Shown: piece by piece, positions 17,186 through 27,622 of the stretch
Numbering within the stretch: position 1 is the first letter of the stretch
Layout of the letters: every line of letters begins with the position of its first letter
From: Mycobacterium sp. GA-1285
GTDB lineage: Bacteria; Actinomycetota; Actinomycetes; Mycobacteriales; Mycobacteriaceae
Direction: 5' to 3'
Length of the DNA stretch: 64,000 nt
NCBI RefSeq assembly: GCF_001499905.1
Contig: NZ_LQIS01000045.1
Span: 124,001 to 188,000 of the forward strand
Translations under genes and position numbers: made by a program
The notes under the pieces: generated by a model
What the model was told of the DNA's origin: nothing
The model's input: the letters and a program-made list of their open reading frames with translations, nothing else
The model's database searches: none

Positions 17186-18703
17186 ATGACTGCGACGTCC
17201 GACGTTGAACTTCCCGACACCGGCACCATCCGCAATCCCGCGACCGGAGCCGTCGCGGGCACCGTGCGCTGGACCGATCCCGCCGACGTGCCGCGCATCG
17301 CGGCCGGCCTGCGCGAGGCGCAGCGCCAGTGGGAGGCCCGTGGCGCCAAGGGCCGGGCCAAAGTGCTGGCCCGCTACGCCGTCTGGCTCGGCGAGCACCG
17401 CGAGGAGATCGAGTCGCTGCTGATCAAGGAGACCGGCAAATCGGCCGTCGACGCGGCGCAGGAAGTGCCGCTGCTGATCATGATCGCGTCGTACTACATC
17501 AAGACGATGGAGAAGGCGCTCGCACCGGAGAAGCGGCCCGCGCCGCTGCCGTTCCTGTCGATCAAGAAGATCGAGGTGCACTACCGGCCCCGCCCAGTCG
17601 TGGGGATCATCGCGCCGTGGAACTATCCGGTGGCCAACGCGCTGATGGACGCCATCGGCGCGCTGGCGGCGGGCTGCGCGGTGTTGCTCAAACCGTCGGA
17701 GCGCACGCCGCTGACCGCCGAACTGCTGCTGCGCGGCTGGCTGGATTCGGGTGCGCCGGAGGTGCTGGCGCTGGCTCAAGGCGCCCGCGAGGTGTCCGAG
17801 GCCGTGATCGACAACGCGGACTTCATCCAGTTCACCGGATCCAGCGCGACGGGCGCGAAGGTGATGGAGCGGGCCGCTCGGCGGCTCACCCCGGTCAGCC
17901 TCGAACTCGGCGGCAAGGACCCGATGATCGTGCTGGAGGACGCCGACATCGACCTGGCCGCGCACGCCGCGGTGTGGGGTGCGTTCTTCAACGCCGGGCA
18001 GACGTGCGTGTCGGTGGAGCGGGTCTACGTGCTCGAACCCGTCTACGACGCGTTCGTCGCCGCGGTGGTGCGCGACGTCGAGAACCTGAAGATGGGCGCG
18101 GGCGACGGCTTCGACTTCGGCTCGCTGATCGACGAGACGCAGGTCGCCGTGACCGCCCGGCACGTCGATGACGCGCTCGCCAAGGGCGCGCGGGCGTTGA
18201 CCGGCGGTAAGCGCCCCGAAGGTGGGGGCAGCTTCTACCCGCCCACGGTCCTCGTCGACGTCGACCATTCGATGCTGTGCATGACGGAGGAGACGTTCGG
18301 CCCGACGTTGCCGATCATGAAGGTCGCCAGCGTGGACGAGGCGATCCGGCTGGCCAACGACAGCCCGTACGGTTTGAGTGCCGCGGTGTTCTCCAAGGAC
18401 ACCGATCGGGCCAATGACGTTGCGGTCGAACTGGATTGCGGTGCGGTCAACATCAACGACGTGATCTCGAACCTGATGTGCACGACGGCGCCGATGGGCG
18501 GATGGAAGACGTCGGGACTGGGCGCACGGTTCGGCGGGGCGGACGGTCTGCGCAAGTACTGCCGCCAGGAGGTCGTGGTCGCGCCGCGCACCAACGTCGG
18601 CGCGGGCGGCAACTACTACAACAACTCGCCCAAGGCGCTCAAGCGGATGAACACGTTGATGACGAAGCTGGCGCTGATCACCCCGAAGCGGGCTGCCAAG
18701 TAG
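17186..18703 (+). CDS. NAD(P)-dependent aldehyde dehydrogenase (SSADH-like)
   Basis: A 505-residue enzyme of normal length for the family. The cofactor region has GIIAPWNYPVANALMDAIGA, the general-base Glu is in PVSLELGGKDPMIV, and the catalytic Cys is in FNAGQTCVSVERVYV. It oxidises an aldehyde to the acid with NAD(P)+. It groups by eye with the mycobacterial GabD2/succinic-semialdehyde type but is not adjacent to GABA genes, so the substrate is open. A very similar fold is encoded by the separate gene at 25974. Confidence 0.92.
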   Translation: MTATSDVELPDTGTIRNPATGAVAGTVRWTDPADVPRIAAGLREAQRQWEARGAKGRAKVLARYAVWLGEHREEIESLLIKETGKSAVDAAQEVPLLIMIASYYIKTMEKALAPEKRPAPLPFLSIKKIEVHYRPRPVVGIIAPWNYPVANALMDAIGALAAGCAVLLKPSERTPLTAELLLRGWLDSGAPEVLALAQGAREVSEAVIDNADFIQFTGSSATGAKVMERAARRLTPVSLELGGKDPMIVLEDADIDLAAHAAVWGAFFNAGQTCVSVERVYVLEPVYDAFVAAVVRDVENLKMGAGDGFDFGSLIDETQVAVTARHVDDALAKGARALTGGKRPEGGGSFYPPTVLVDVDHSMLCMTEETFGPTLPIMKVASVDEAIRLANDSPYGLSAAVFSKDTDRANDVAVELDCGAVNINDVISNLMCTTAPMGGWKTSGLGARFGGADGLRKYCRQEVVVAPRTNVGAGGNYYNNSPKALKRMNTLMTKLALITPKRAAK

Positions 18704-18762
18704 CGGCGACCTCTTCGCCACCGCGCCGAGACTACGGTTTCTGAGGCGGTTACTCGCGTTTC

Positions 18763-19644
18763 GTGTCAGAAACAGCAGTTTCGGGTAGGAGGATCGGCGT
18801 GCGCGCGGTGGTGACGGTGTTCTTGTGGCTCGTCACGACGGCGTTGCTGGCCATCGCCGTCGCGACCATGTGGGCGCAGCGCAACGTGGTCGACGAAGGC
18901 GGATACGCGGCGCTGGCGGAGTCGGCCGCCAAGGACCCGCAACTGCAGAAGGCGATGGCGGGGGTGCTGGCCGCCGAAGTCTCGTCGTACTTGCGCGACA
19001 ACGGCTACGACGTCGACAACACCGTGATCACCGGGGTGGCCTCGGCCTACACCGCGAACCCGACGTTTCCCGAGCAGTTCGCCTTGGCCAACACCGTCGG
19101 ACACCGCTGGATGTTCACCGACGAGGCTCAACAGGTCGAGGGCACCGACGAGTGGCTCCTCGACCTCGGCCCGATGCTCGCCGACGAGTCGTTTCGCCGG
19201 ACGCTGGGCAACGTGGGTGTCGCGCCCCCGGAGTCGCTGCCGATCGCCGTGTCGATCTCGGACACCTGGCGGCCCGGTCAGCTCGAGCGGGTGGCGACAT
19301 GGGGGCCGTGGATCAGTATCGGCACGACCATCTTCACCGGGGTGTTCGCACTGTTGACGCTCGCGGCGGCCCGCAGCCGCGGCAAAGCGCTTGCCGCGCT
19401 TGGTGTTTCCGCGCTCCTGGTGGGTGCGGCCGGTTGGGCCGGCGTGGAGGTGGCGCGCCGCTCCGTCAACGACGCGTTGAACCGACTGTCGGGGGACATC
19501 CGAGTCGTCGCCGACGTGATGGTGGCCCACGCCGAGGACAGCCTGCACCACTGGCTGAACCTCACGTTGGCCGCCGGCGGAGTGCTCGTGGTGTTCGGCG
19601 TGCTCGTGGCGATGCTCGGCGGGTTACGGCGACGCGACGTTTAG
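18763..19644 (+). CDS. Conserved mycobacterial membrane protein
   Basis: A 293-residue protein from GTG 18763. There is one transmembrane helix near the N-terminus (AVVTVFLWLVTTALLAIAVA), then an external domain of about 130 residues with many Asp and Glu, and three helices in the last third (WISIGTTIFTGVFALLTLAA, ALAALGVSALLVGAAGWAGV, LTLAAGGVLVVFGVLVAMLG). It ends with a basic cytoplasmic tail (GGLRRRDV). No enzyme motif is visible and the function is unknown. The next gene starts 28 bases later in the same direction. Confidence 0.75.
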   Translation: MSETAVSGRRIGVRAVVTVFLWLVTTALLAIAVATMWAQRNVVDEGGYAALAESAAKDPQLQKAMAGVLAAEVSSYLRDNGYDVDNTVITGVASAYTANPTFPEQFALANTVGHRWMFTDEAQQVEGTDEWLLDLGPMLADESFRRTLGNVGVAPPESLPIAVSISDTWRPGQLERVATWGPWISIGTTIFTGVFALLTLAAARSRGKALAALGVSALLVGAAGWAGVEVARRSVNDALNRLSGDIRVVADVMVAHAEDSLHHWLNLTLAAGGVLVVFGVLVAMLGGLRRRDV

Positions 19645-19672
19645 CCCACCTCGACATTGCTACCGTCGAGCC

Positions 19673-20665
19673 ATGCCGTTCGTCACCGACATCGCGGGCC
19701 CGCAGCGGCCCGTCGAGACGTGGCCGCCGTTGGTGGTCGGCGCACTGCGGCGGACCAGCACCATCGACACCCATCCCGATGGCGCTACTGGTTCCGATGC
19801 CGACCTGAGGGCGCGTGACGTCGCTGTTCGGCGCGGTGGGGTGGATGTGCTCGGCGAGATCGCCGTGCGCGCCCACCTGGTCGACCGCGCCATCGAGGAA
19901 ATCGCGGCCGTTCCGGGTGACGGCCGGCTGCCTCGCCTCATCGGTAAGCGGGTAGGCCCAGGTTTCCGGTCCACGGTCGGTGAACTGCTGCCCGAGGAGG
20001 TCCGGCGATCCAGCTTGCTGCACCTGCTGCTCGACGACTGGGTGGGCGCGGCGCTGGTCTCCGGCTACGCGCTGCAGCACGCGAGCATCGTCGCGGGCAT
20101 CGAGGAGAAGATGCCGCCCGGCACCGCCGATCGCATGGCCGGTATCTGCGCCGGTTTCGCACCGGACGCTTCGCTCGTGGGATACGCCCGACGCCTCGGG
20201 ACCATTCCGTCGGTGCACGGACCGTCGGCCCCGCCGATCGACATCGACGGTATGCATGCCGTCGAACCGCTTCGCGCACACGGTATGCGGCGGCTGCGGC
20301 GGCTCGACCTGCTGGCGGTCGATCAGGGCGTGTCGCGCTTTGACGCGCACTTCCGCGACTCCCACGTCGACGGCGAGGGGGTCGAGACGGTCGTGCACGA
20401 ATACACGCTCGCCGGAGCCCTCGACGTGGCGACGCGGACGATCACGTCCATCGGAGCCGACGTGCGCGTCCTGCCGTGGCAGGAGTGCCCCGGCGCCATC
20501 GGCAGCGCGCAACGGGTGCGTGGTATGCGACTGGCCGAGGTCCGCGACCGGGTCCGCGGCGAGTTCGTCGGCACCAGCACCTGCACCCACCTCAACGACA
20601 CGCTGCGTGCGATCGGTGACCTCGACGCGCTGTTGGACCTGCGTTCAGGGCTCGATGACGTGTGA
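19673..20665 (+). CDS. DUF2889-domain protein
   Basis: A 330-residue cytosolic protein. The C-terminal half has the DUF2889 hallmarks: HFRDSHVDGEGVETVVHEYT, VLPWQECPGAIGSAQRVRGM and GTSTCTHLNDTLRAIGDLDA. The family has no established function to my knowledge; the Cys and His clusters (QECPGA, CTHLND) could bind metal. The first half carries no domain I recognise. Its last 21 bases overlap the end of the convergent crotonase gene. Confidence 0.82.
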   Translation: MPFVTDIAGPQRPVETWPPLVVGALRRTSTIDTHPDGATGSDADLRARDVAVRRGGVDVLGEIAVRAHLVDRAIEEIAAVPGDGRLPRLIGKRVGPGFRSTVGELLPEEVRRSSLLHLLLDDWVGAALVSGYALQHASIVAGIEEKMPPGTADRMAGICAGFAPDASLVGYARRLGTIPSVHGPSAPPIDIDGMHAVEPLRAHGMRRLRRLDLLAVDQGVSRFDAHFRDSHVDGEGVETVVHEYTLAGALDVATRTITSIGADVRVLPWQECPGAIGSAQRVRGMRLAEVRDRVRGEFVGTSTCTHLNDTLRAIGDLDALLDLRSGLDDV

Positions 20666-21550
20666 CGGGTCGGGCCGCTTCTCCGGCGGCGCCTGGCTGT
20701 AGTCACCCCACGGGCCGTCGCGCTGCTCGACAGCGGTCCGCACACCCTGTGCCGCAGCGGTTTCGATGAAGGACAGCGCATCGGGGGTATTACGCATCAG
20801 CCCGTCGAGGATGCCGCCGAGTGTCTGGGTGGAGGCCAACCCCATGTTCTCGTAGGCCTGGTTGACGATCAGCTTCTGCGCCTGAAGTTGCGACAGTGGA
20901 ATCGTGGCGAGCTTCGATGCGACCTCCCTGACGCGGGCCTCGAGGTTCTCGAACGGTACCGACTCGTTGATGAGTTCGACTGCGGCGGCCTGCTTTCCGG
21001 TCAGCGGCTCACCGGTCAACGAGTGCCACTTGACCTTCGCCAGGCTCAGCCGGTACAGCCACATGCCGGTCAGGTAGGCGCCCCACATGCGGGCGTACGG
21101 AGTGCCGATGACCGCGTCGTCGCTGGCGATCACGATGTCGGCGCACAGCGCGTAGTCGCTCGCGCCGCCCACACACCAGCCGTGCACCTGGGCGATCACC
21201 GGTTTGGACGCCCGCCAGATCGCCATGAACTTCTGCGTGGGGCCCGTTTGGCGGGCGCTGACCATGGCGAAGTCCTTGCCCGGATCCCAGCGGCCGTCGG
21301 TGTTCATCGCCTCGCCCCAGTGTGTGAAGCCGCCGCCGAAGTCGTAGCCGGCGGAGAACGCGCGACCGGCGCCGCGCAGCACGATCACCTTGATGGCGGG
21401 GTCGCGCTCGGCCAGTCCGATCGCCGTCTCGATCTCGTCGGGCATCGGCGGGACGATGGTGTTGAGGTGGTCGGGGCGGTTGAGCGTGATGGTGGCGACG
21501 GGTGGCTCGGCCGTGTAGAGCAGGGTCTCGAACTGCGCTGTTGTCGACAT
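20645..21550 (-). CDS. Crotonase-fold protein lacking canonical catalytic Glu
   Basis: A 301-residue enoyl-CoA hydratase/isomerase superfamily member. VATITLNRPDHLNTIVPPM and GAGRAFSAGYDFGGGF supply the CoA and oxyanion-hole regions. In the usual GGG.EL position it reads VGGASDYALCADIVIAS, and where the second Glu is expected it reads IGTPYARMWG. Both hydratase glutamates therefore seem absent. Other crotonases with such changes act as isomerases, hydrolases or dehalogenases. It may process a CoA ester by another mechanism. It is transcribed divergently from efeO. Confidence 0.85.
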   Translation of the reverse strand: MSTTAQFETLLYTAEPPVATITLNRPDHLNTIVPPMPDEIETAIGLAERDPAIKVIVLRGAGRAFSAGYDFGGGFTHWGEAMNTDGRWDPGKDFAMVSARQTGPTQKFMAIWRASKPVIAQVHGWCVGGASDYALCADIVIASDDAVIGTPYARMWGAYLTGMWLYRLSLAKVKWHSLTGEPLTGKQAAAVELINESVPFENLEARVREVASKLATIPLSQLQAQKLIVNQAYENMGLASTQTLGGILDGLMRNTPDALSFIETAAAQGVRTAVEQRDGPWGDYSQAPPEKRPDPSHVIEP

Positions 21551-21610
21551 GGCTGAAGTTTGGCAGAGGAAGCGCCGGGGGCACGGCGGGTGAGCCAGTC
21601 CGCCCCGAAC

Positions 21611-21629
21611 TTAGGCGTGCCTCCCCTCT
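21611..21629. promoter_or_regulatory. Possible IdeR (iron regulator) box
   Basis: TTAGGCGTGCCTCCCCTCT shares 12 of 19 positions with the consensus TTAGGTTAGGCTAACCTAA pattern, keeping TTAGG, GCCT and CCT. It lies about 50 bases before efeO, where iron control would be expected. The match is partial, so this is tentative. Confidence 0.35.
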
Positions 21630-21677
21630 GATCAGGCCGAGGTGCTATGTTCAGCCTCTCCTAACTTCGAGGTGCTA

Positions 21678-22610
21678 ATGAACCGGTATCTTGCCTGGGC
21701 AACCCCGATCGCCGTGGTCGGCCTGATCTTGTCCGGATGCTCGAACGACAGCTCGTCCTCCGGCAATGACACGACGTCTGCCACCGAAACTGCGGCCGAA
21801 ACGACGAACGCCGCTCCCGCAGTCGATCCCGCGGTCCTCGACAAAGTGGCCGCGGACTACAAGGCCTACGCGCAGAGCAACATCGACGAACTCCAGCGCG
21901 TGGTCAAGGTCTTCACCGATGCCGTGCGTGCCGGAGACCTGACGGCCGCGCAGGACGCCTATGCGCCGTCCCGTCAGCCGTGGGAACGCATCGAGCCGAT
22001 CGCCGGCCTCGTCTCGGAGATCGACGGCAAGATCGACGCCCGCGTCGACGACTTCGCCGGCGCCGACGACCCGAAGTTCACCGGTTGGCACCGCCTCGAG
22101 TACCTGCTGTTCGAGAAGAACACCACCGAGGGCGGGGCGCCGTTCGCCGACCAACTCGACAAGGACGTCGCCGACCTGAAGGCTCGATTCCCGGCGGTCG
22201 AGGTGAAGCCGATCGACGTGTCCAACGGCGCGGCAGAGCTCGTCGAAGAAGTGTCCGAAGGAAAGATCACCGGCGAGGAGGACCGCTACTCCAAGACCGA
22301 TCTCTGGGACTTCGACGCCAACCTCCAGGGCTCACGCGACGCTGTTAACACGCTGAGTCCCGCTCTGGTACAAGCCGATCCGGCCTTGCTGGGCAAGATC
22401 GAAGCAGGAGTCAACTCTGTGTTCGACACGATGCGGCCGTTGCGCCGCGGCGACGGCTGGGTGTTGTTCTGCACCGAGAACGACCCCTACCCGTCGCCGC
22501 GCTGCCCCGAGGTCACCGTGACACCGGACGTCATCGACAAGCTCAAGGCCGAACTCGCCGGGCTGTCGGAGAACCTGTCGCAGGTGTCGGGTGTGCTGAA
22601 ACTCAAGTGA
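21678..22610 (+). CDS. efeO: EfeO-like imelysin (M75) lipoprotein
   Basis: A 310-residue exported lipoprotein. MNRYLAWATPIAVVGLILSG then Cys gives a lipobox (LSGC), followed by a Ser/Thr-rich linker. The imelysin domain carries the hallmark GWHRLEYLLFE (HxxE). It also has the DLWDFDANLQGS and DGWVLFCTENDPYPSP segments. EfeO-type proteins bind iron, or act with the peroxidase EfeB in iron or heme handling, at the cell surface. The stop overlaps the start of efeB (GTGA), so the two are translationally coupled. No efeU permease gene is adjacent. Confidence 0.9.
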   Translation: MNRYLAWATPIAVVGLILSGCSNDSSSSGNDTTSATETAAETTNAAPAVDPAVLDKVAADYKAYAQSNIDELQRVVKVFTDAVRAGDLTAAQDAYAPSRQPWERIEPIAGLVSEIDGKIDARVDDFAGADDPKFTGWHRLEYLLFEKNTTEGGAPFADQLDKDVADLKARFPAVEVKPIDVSNGAAELVEEVSEGKITGEEDRYSKTDLWDFDANLQGSRDAVNTLSPALVQADPALLGKIEAGVNSVFDTMRPLRRGDGWVLFCTENDPYPSPRCPEVTVTPDVIDKLKAELAGLSENLSQVSGVLKLK

Positions 22611-23854
22611 GACAAGGCCGCTCGGGTCTGTCGCGTCGGGGCTTCCTCACCGGCGCGCTGGGCACGGGTGCCGCGGTAGGTGCCGGTGCGGCCCTCGCCG
22701 GGTGCTCGAAGGATGCGCCGGAACCGTCGGCCGGGACGTTCGTTCCGTTCGAGGGTCCGCATCAGAGCGGAATCACCGCACTGCCCATTCCCGAACAGGG
22801 CCTGATCGCTTCGTTCAACGTGCTGTCGAAGGATCGCGACGGTCTCGAGCGCACCCTCCGGGAGCTCACCGATGAGATCCGCGGGCTGATGGCGGGCAGG
22901 CCGCCGGAAGTGCGCGACCCGGAGTACCCGCCCGTCGACTCCGGCATCCTCGGTGAACAGCCCCCCGCGGACAATCTGTCGGTCGTGGTGGGTGTCGGTG
23001 CGTCGCTGTTCGACGACCGGTTCGGGCTGGCCGAGCGCAGGCCCAGAGAACTGGTCACGATGCCGTTTCTGGCCAATGACCGGTTGGATCCCAAGCTGTC
23101 GCACGGTGATCTGTCGATCGTCATCGAAGCCGGACACAACGACACGGTCGTCTTCGCGCTGCGCCAGCTGATGCGCCGCACACGCCGCGATCTGGTGTTG
23201 CGGTGGATGGTCGACGGCTACGCCAGGGGCATCGGCGCCGGTCGGGCGTCGGAGGCGGCGACGCCGCGAAACCTGTTGGGCTTCAAGGACGGGACGGCCA
23301 ACCTCGACGTCGACGACGGCGCTGTGATGGATCGTCACGTCTGGGTCGGCCCGCAGGACGGTGAGCCGGAGTGGGCGGTCGGCGGCTCGTACCAGGCGAT
23401 CCGCATCATCCGGATGTTCGTCGAGTTCTGGGACCGCACCCAACTCGTCGAGCAGGAGGCGCTGATCGGGCGCAGCAAGGTCAGCGGCGCACCCCTCGGC
23501 TTGACCGGTGAGTTCACCGATCCCGACTATCCGAAAGATCCGGACGGCAAGCGAATTCCGCTGACGGCCCACATCCGGCTGGCGAACCCCCGAACGCCGG
23601 AGACGGAAGAGAACCTGATCCTGCGGCGGGGCTTCAACTACTCGCGCGGCTTCGACGGCGCGGGCCGACTCGATCAGGGTCTGGCCTTCATCGCCTACCA
23701 GCGCAGCCTGGAGAAGGGCTTCCTGACCGTGCAGCGTCGTCTCAAAGGGGAACCGCTCGAGGAGTACATCCTTCCGGTCGGCGGCGGCTTCTTCTTCATC
23801 CTGCCGGGGGTCGCCGGACCCGACCGGTTCCTCGGCGATCAGTTGTTCAGCTGA
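22607..23854 (+). CDS. efeB: EfeB, Dyp-type heme peroxidase with Tat lipoprotein signal
   Basis: A 415-residue Dyp peroxidase from GTG 22607. The N-terminus has a twin-arginine motif (LSRRGFLTG) and, at the end of the hydrophobic stretch, a lipobox (LAGC). It is probably exported folded and lipid-anchored. The Dyp signature GFKDGTAN (GxxDG) is present, followed by a basic heme-proximal region and the C-terminal RRGFNYSRG and FIAYQRSLEKGF. It uses peroxide to oxidise substrates, possibly ferrous iron or porphyrins, together with EfeO. Confidence 0.93.
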   Translation: MRQGRSGLSRRGFLTGALGTGAAVGAGAALAGCSKDAPEPSAGTFVPFEGPHQSGITALPIPEQGLIASFNVLSKDRDGLERTLRELTDEIRGLMAGRPPEVRDPEYPPVDSGILGEQPPADNLSVVVGVGASLFDDRFGLAERRPRELVTMPFLANDRLDPKLSHGDLSIVIEAGHNDTVVFALRQLMRRTRRDLVLRWMVDGYARGIGAGRASEAATPRNLLGFKDGTANLDVDDGAVMDRHVWVGPQDGEPEWAVGGSYQAIRIIRMFVEFWDRTQLVEQEALIGRSKVSGAPLGLTGEFTDPDYPKDPDGKRIPLTAHIRLANPRTPETEENLILRRGFNYSRGFDGAGRLDQGLAFIAYQRSLEKGFLTVQRRLKGEPLEEYILPVGGGFFFILPGVAGPDRFLGDQLFS

Positions 23855-25919
23855 GCACCGACCACAGGAACTCGTAGATCAACGCCGAGCGGAAAGCGGT
23901 CTGCGCGTTGTCGGCCGCACCGGCGTGGCCGCCCTCGATGTTCTCGTAGTAGTGCACCGGATGGCCGGCACTCTCCAGTGCCGCCGTCATCTTGCGGGCG
24001 TGGCCCGGATGCACGCGGTCATCGCGAGTCGACGTGGTGATCAGCACCGGCGGATACCGCAGATTGGTCGAAATATTCTGATAAGGGGAATATTTGGAGA
24101 TGAACGCCCAGTCGCCGGGATCATCGGGATCTCCGTACTCGGCCATCCACGAGGCACCGGCCAGCAGCAGATGGTACCGACGCATGTCGAGCAGCGGCAC
24201 GCTGCACACCAGCGCGCCGAACAGCTCGGGGTATCGCGTCAGCATCACACCCATCAACAGGCCGCCGTTGCTGCCGCCCTGCGCTCCGAGCTGCTCGACG
24301 GTGGTGACGCCCCGTGCGACGAGATCACGTGCGACAGAGGCGAAGTCCTCGTAGACGAGATGACGGTTCTCCCGCATCGCCTGGGTGTGCCACGTGGGTC
24401 CGTACTCGCCGCCGCCGCGAATGTTCGCCAGTACATAGGTGCCACCGCGGCTCAGCCACAGCCGGCCCAGGACTCCGCTGTAGCTCGGTGTGTTGGCCAC
24501 TTCGAAGCCGCCGTATCCGCTCAGGAGGGTGGGGCCGGGCGCCTGGTTGTGACGATGCGCGACAACGAAGTACGGGATCATGGTGCCGTCATCGGAGGCG
24601 ACGAAGAACTGCTCGACCTCCAGATCGGCAGCGTCGAAAAACGAGGGCGCGCGTTTGACCTCGGTGACGGCGTCGCCGGCCACGCCCCACAGCAGCCGGG
24701 ACGGGGTGTCGAAACCGCTGGAGTCGAGGAATATCTGGTCTCCGTATTCGTCGGCGTCGACCAGCACGGTGTTGGCGTTCGGCGGGATTCCGGGGATCTC
24801 CGCTCGCTCCCAGGTGCCCGGTGTCACGATCTCGACGTGGCTGACCACGTCGACGAGGGTGACCAGGATCAGGCGGTCGCGCGTCCACGCGTAGTCATCG
24901 AGGCTCGAGCGCTCGTCGGGCTCGAACACGATGGATAAATCCGTTGTGCCATCGAGAAAGTCGGCGTAATCGGCAGCCAGCAGAGAGCCGGCACGATACG
25001 TCGTCGACCCCACCGTCCAGACGGTGCGCGGCCGGATCAACAGCCACTCTCGGTGCACCGAGATCCCGGCGTCGGTGGGCACGTCGATGCGAACCAAGGA
25101 GTCGCCGCGCAACTCGTAGCGCTCGCGGTTGAAGAAGTCGAACGACCGCGTGATCAGCAACCGCTCGAAACCAGGTGTCGGGTCATAGCCGCAGCCCACG
25201 CTGACGTCACCGGCCTCTCCTTCGAACAGGGTCAGCGCATCGGCGAGCGGCTCCCCGCGCCGCCAGCGCTTCACGATGCGGGGGTAACCACTGTCGGTCA
25301 ACGAGCCGGGTCCGAAGTCCGTGCCGACCAGCACGGTATCGCGGTCCTGCCAGGTGACGCTCGACTTGGCTTCCGGCAGAGCATACCCGTCAGCGACGAA
25401 CTGCCTTGTAGTCAAGTCGAATTCGCGCACCACGGTGGCGTCCGCGCCGCCGCGGGACAGTTCGACGAGAGCCAGGGAGTAGTCGGGCTCGAGCACCTCG
25501 GCGCCGGCCCACACCCAGTTCTCGTCGTCTTCGTCGGCGATAGCGTCGACGTCGATCAGGACGTCCCAGTCCGGCAGTTCGGTGCGGTAGCTGTCCAGCG
25601 TCGTGCGCCGCCACAGACCGCGCGGGTGTTCCGCGTCGCGCCAGAAGTTGTACAGGTGATCACCTCGGCGACGCACGTAGGGGATGCGGGCGTCGGTGTC
25701 GAGCACCTCCAGCGCCTCGCGTCGCATCTGCTCGAACCGTTCCCCGCAGAAGCGCGCGATCGTCGGCTCGTTGTGCTTGCGCACCCAATTGAGCGCGTCG
25801 TCGCCGCTGACGTCCTCGAGCCACAGGAAGGGGTCTGCTCCGGTCTTCTCTTCGCGCAAGCGCTCATCGGTGCTGGTCTTCTCTTCGCGCAAGCGCTCAT
25901 CGGAACTCACGGGAACCAT
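23847..25919 (-). CDS. S9 family prolyl oligopeptidase
   Basis: A 690-residue serine peptidase matching Rv0457c in context. Residues about 30-420 form the beta-propeller and the rest the alpha/beta-hydrolase domain. The catalytic Ser is in GAQGGSNGGLLMG, the Asp in TSTRDDRVHPGHA and the His in IEGGHAG. It cleaves short peptides after Pro. No signal peptide is seen, so it is probably cytosolic. The N-terminus has an 11-residue tandem duplication (SDERLREEKTS / TDERLREEKTG) encoded by a 33-bp repeat related to the intergenic repeat at 27495, so the true start could lie after it, near ADPFLWLED. Confidence 0.92.
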   Translation of the reverse strand: MVPVSSDERLREEKTSTDERLREEKTGADPFLWLEDVSGDDALNWVRKHNEPTIARFCGERFEQMRREALEVLDTDARIPYVRRRGDHLYNFWRDAEHPRGLWRRTTLDSYRTELPDWDVLIDVDAIADEDDENWVWAGAEVLEPDYSLALVELSRGGADATVVREFDLTTRQFVADGYALPEAKSSVTWQDRDTVLVGTDFGPGSLTDSGYPRIVKRWRRGEPLADALTLFEGEAGDVSVGCGYDPTPGFERLLITRSFDFFNRERYELRGDSLVRIDVPTDAGISVHREWLLIRPRTVWTVGSTTYRAGSLLAADYADFLDGTTDLSIVFEPDERSSLDDYAWTRDRLILVTLVDVVSHVEIVTPGTWERAEIPGIPPNANTVLVDADEYGDQIFLDSSGFDTPSRLLWGVAGDAVTEVKRAPSFFDAADLEVEQFFVASDDGTMIPYFVVAHRHNQAPGPTLLSGYGGFEVANTPSYSGVLGRLWLSRGGTYVLANIRGGGEYGPTWHTQAMRENRHLVYEDFASVARDLVARGVTTVEQLGAQGGSNGGLLMGVMLTRYPELFGALVCSVPLLDMRRYHLLLAGASWMAEYGDPDDPGDWAFISKYSPYQNISTNLRYPPVLITTSTRDDRVHPGHARKMTAALESAGHPVHYYENIEGGHAGAADNAQTAFRSALIYEFLWSVLS
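25840..25905 (-). repeat. 33-bp tandem duplication in the peptidase N-terminus
   Basis: Two copies of a 33-bp unit sharing a 26-base identical core (25845-25870 and 25878-25903). Its core GAGCGCTTGCGCGA, on the minus strand, is also the core of the four repeats at 27495-27622. The same repeated sequence is therefore translated here and intergenic there. Confidence 0.8.
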
Positions 25920-25973
25920 TGTGGCGGCCGGGCGTAGTGTGAGCTCGGTTACACCGTTCGAGGGAGGTCAACG

Positions 25974-27494
<1,521 letters not shown>

Positions 27495-27497
<3 letters not shown>

Positions 27498-27622
27498 CGA
27501 GCGCTTGCGCGAGGAAGCGACGATGATGACGAGCGCTCGCGCGAGGAAGCGACGATGATGACGAGCGCTTGCGCGAGGAAGCGACGATGATGACGAGCGC
27601 TCGCGCGAGGAAGCGACGATGA
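27495..27622 (+). repeat. Four tandem 32-bp repeats between two operon genes
   Basis: Units at 27495-27526, 27527-27558, 27559-27590 and 27591-27622. Each starts TGACGAGCGCT and ends GAAGCGACGATGA. The only difference is T or C at unit position 12, alternating T, C, T, C, which implies duplication of a 64-bp pair. The first unit contains the stop codon of the dehydrogenase and the last supplies the ATG of the DUF779 protein. Hairpin potential lies in GCGCTYGCGCG. Confidence 0.92.
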
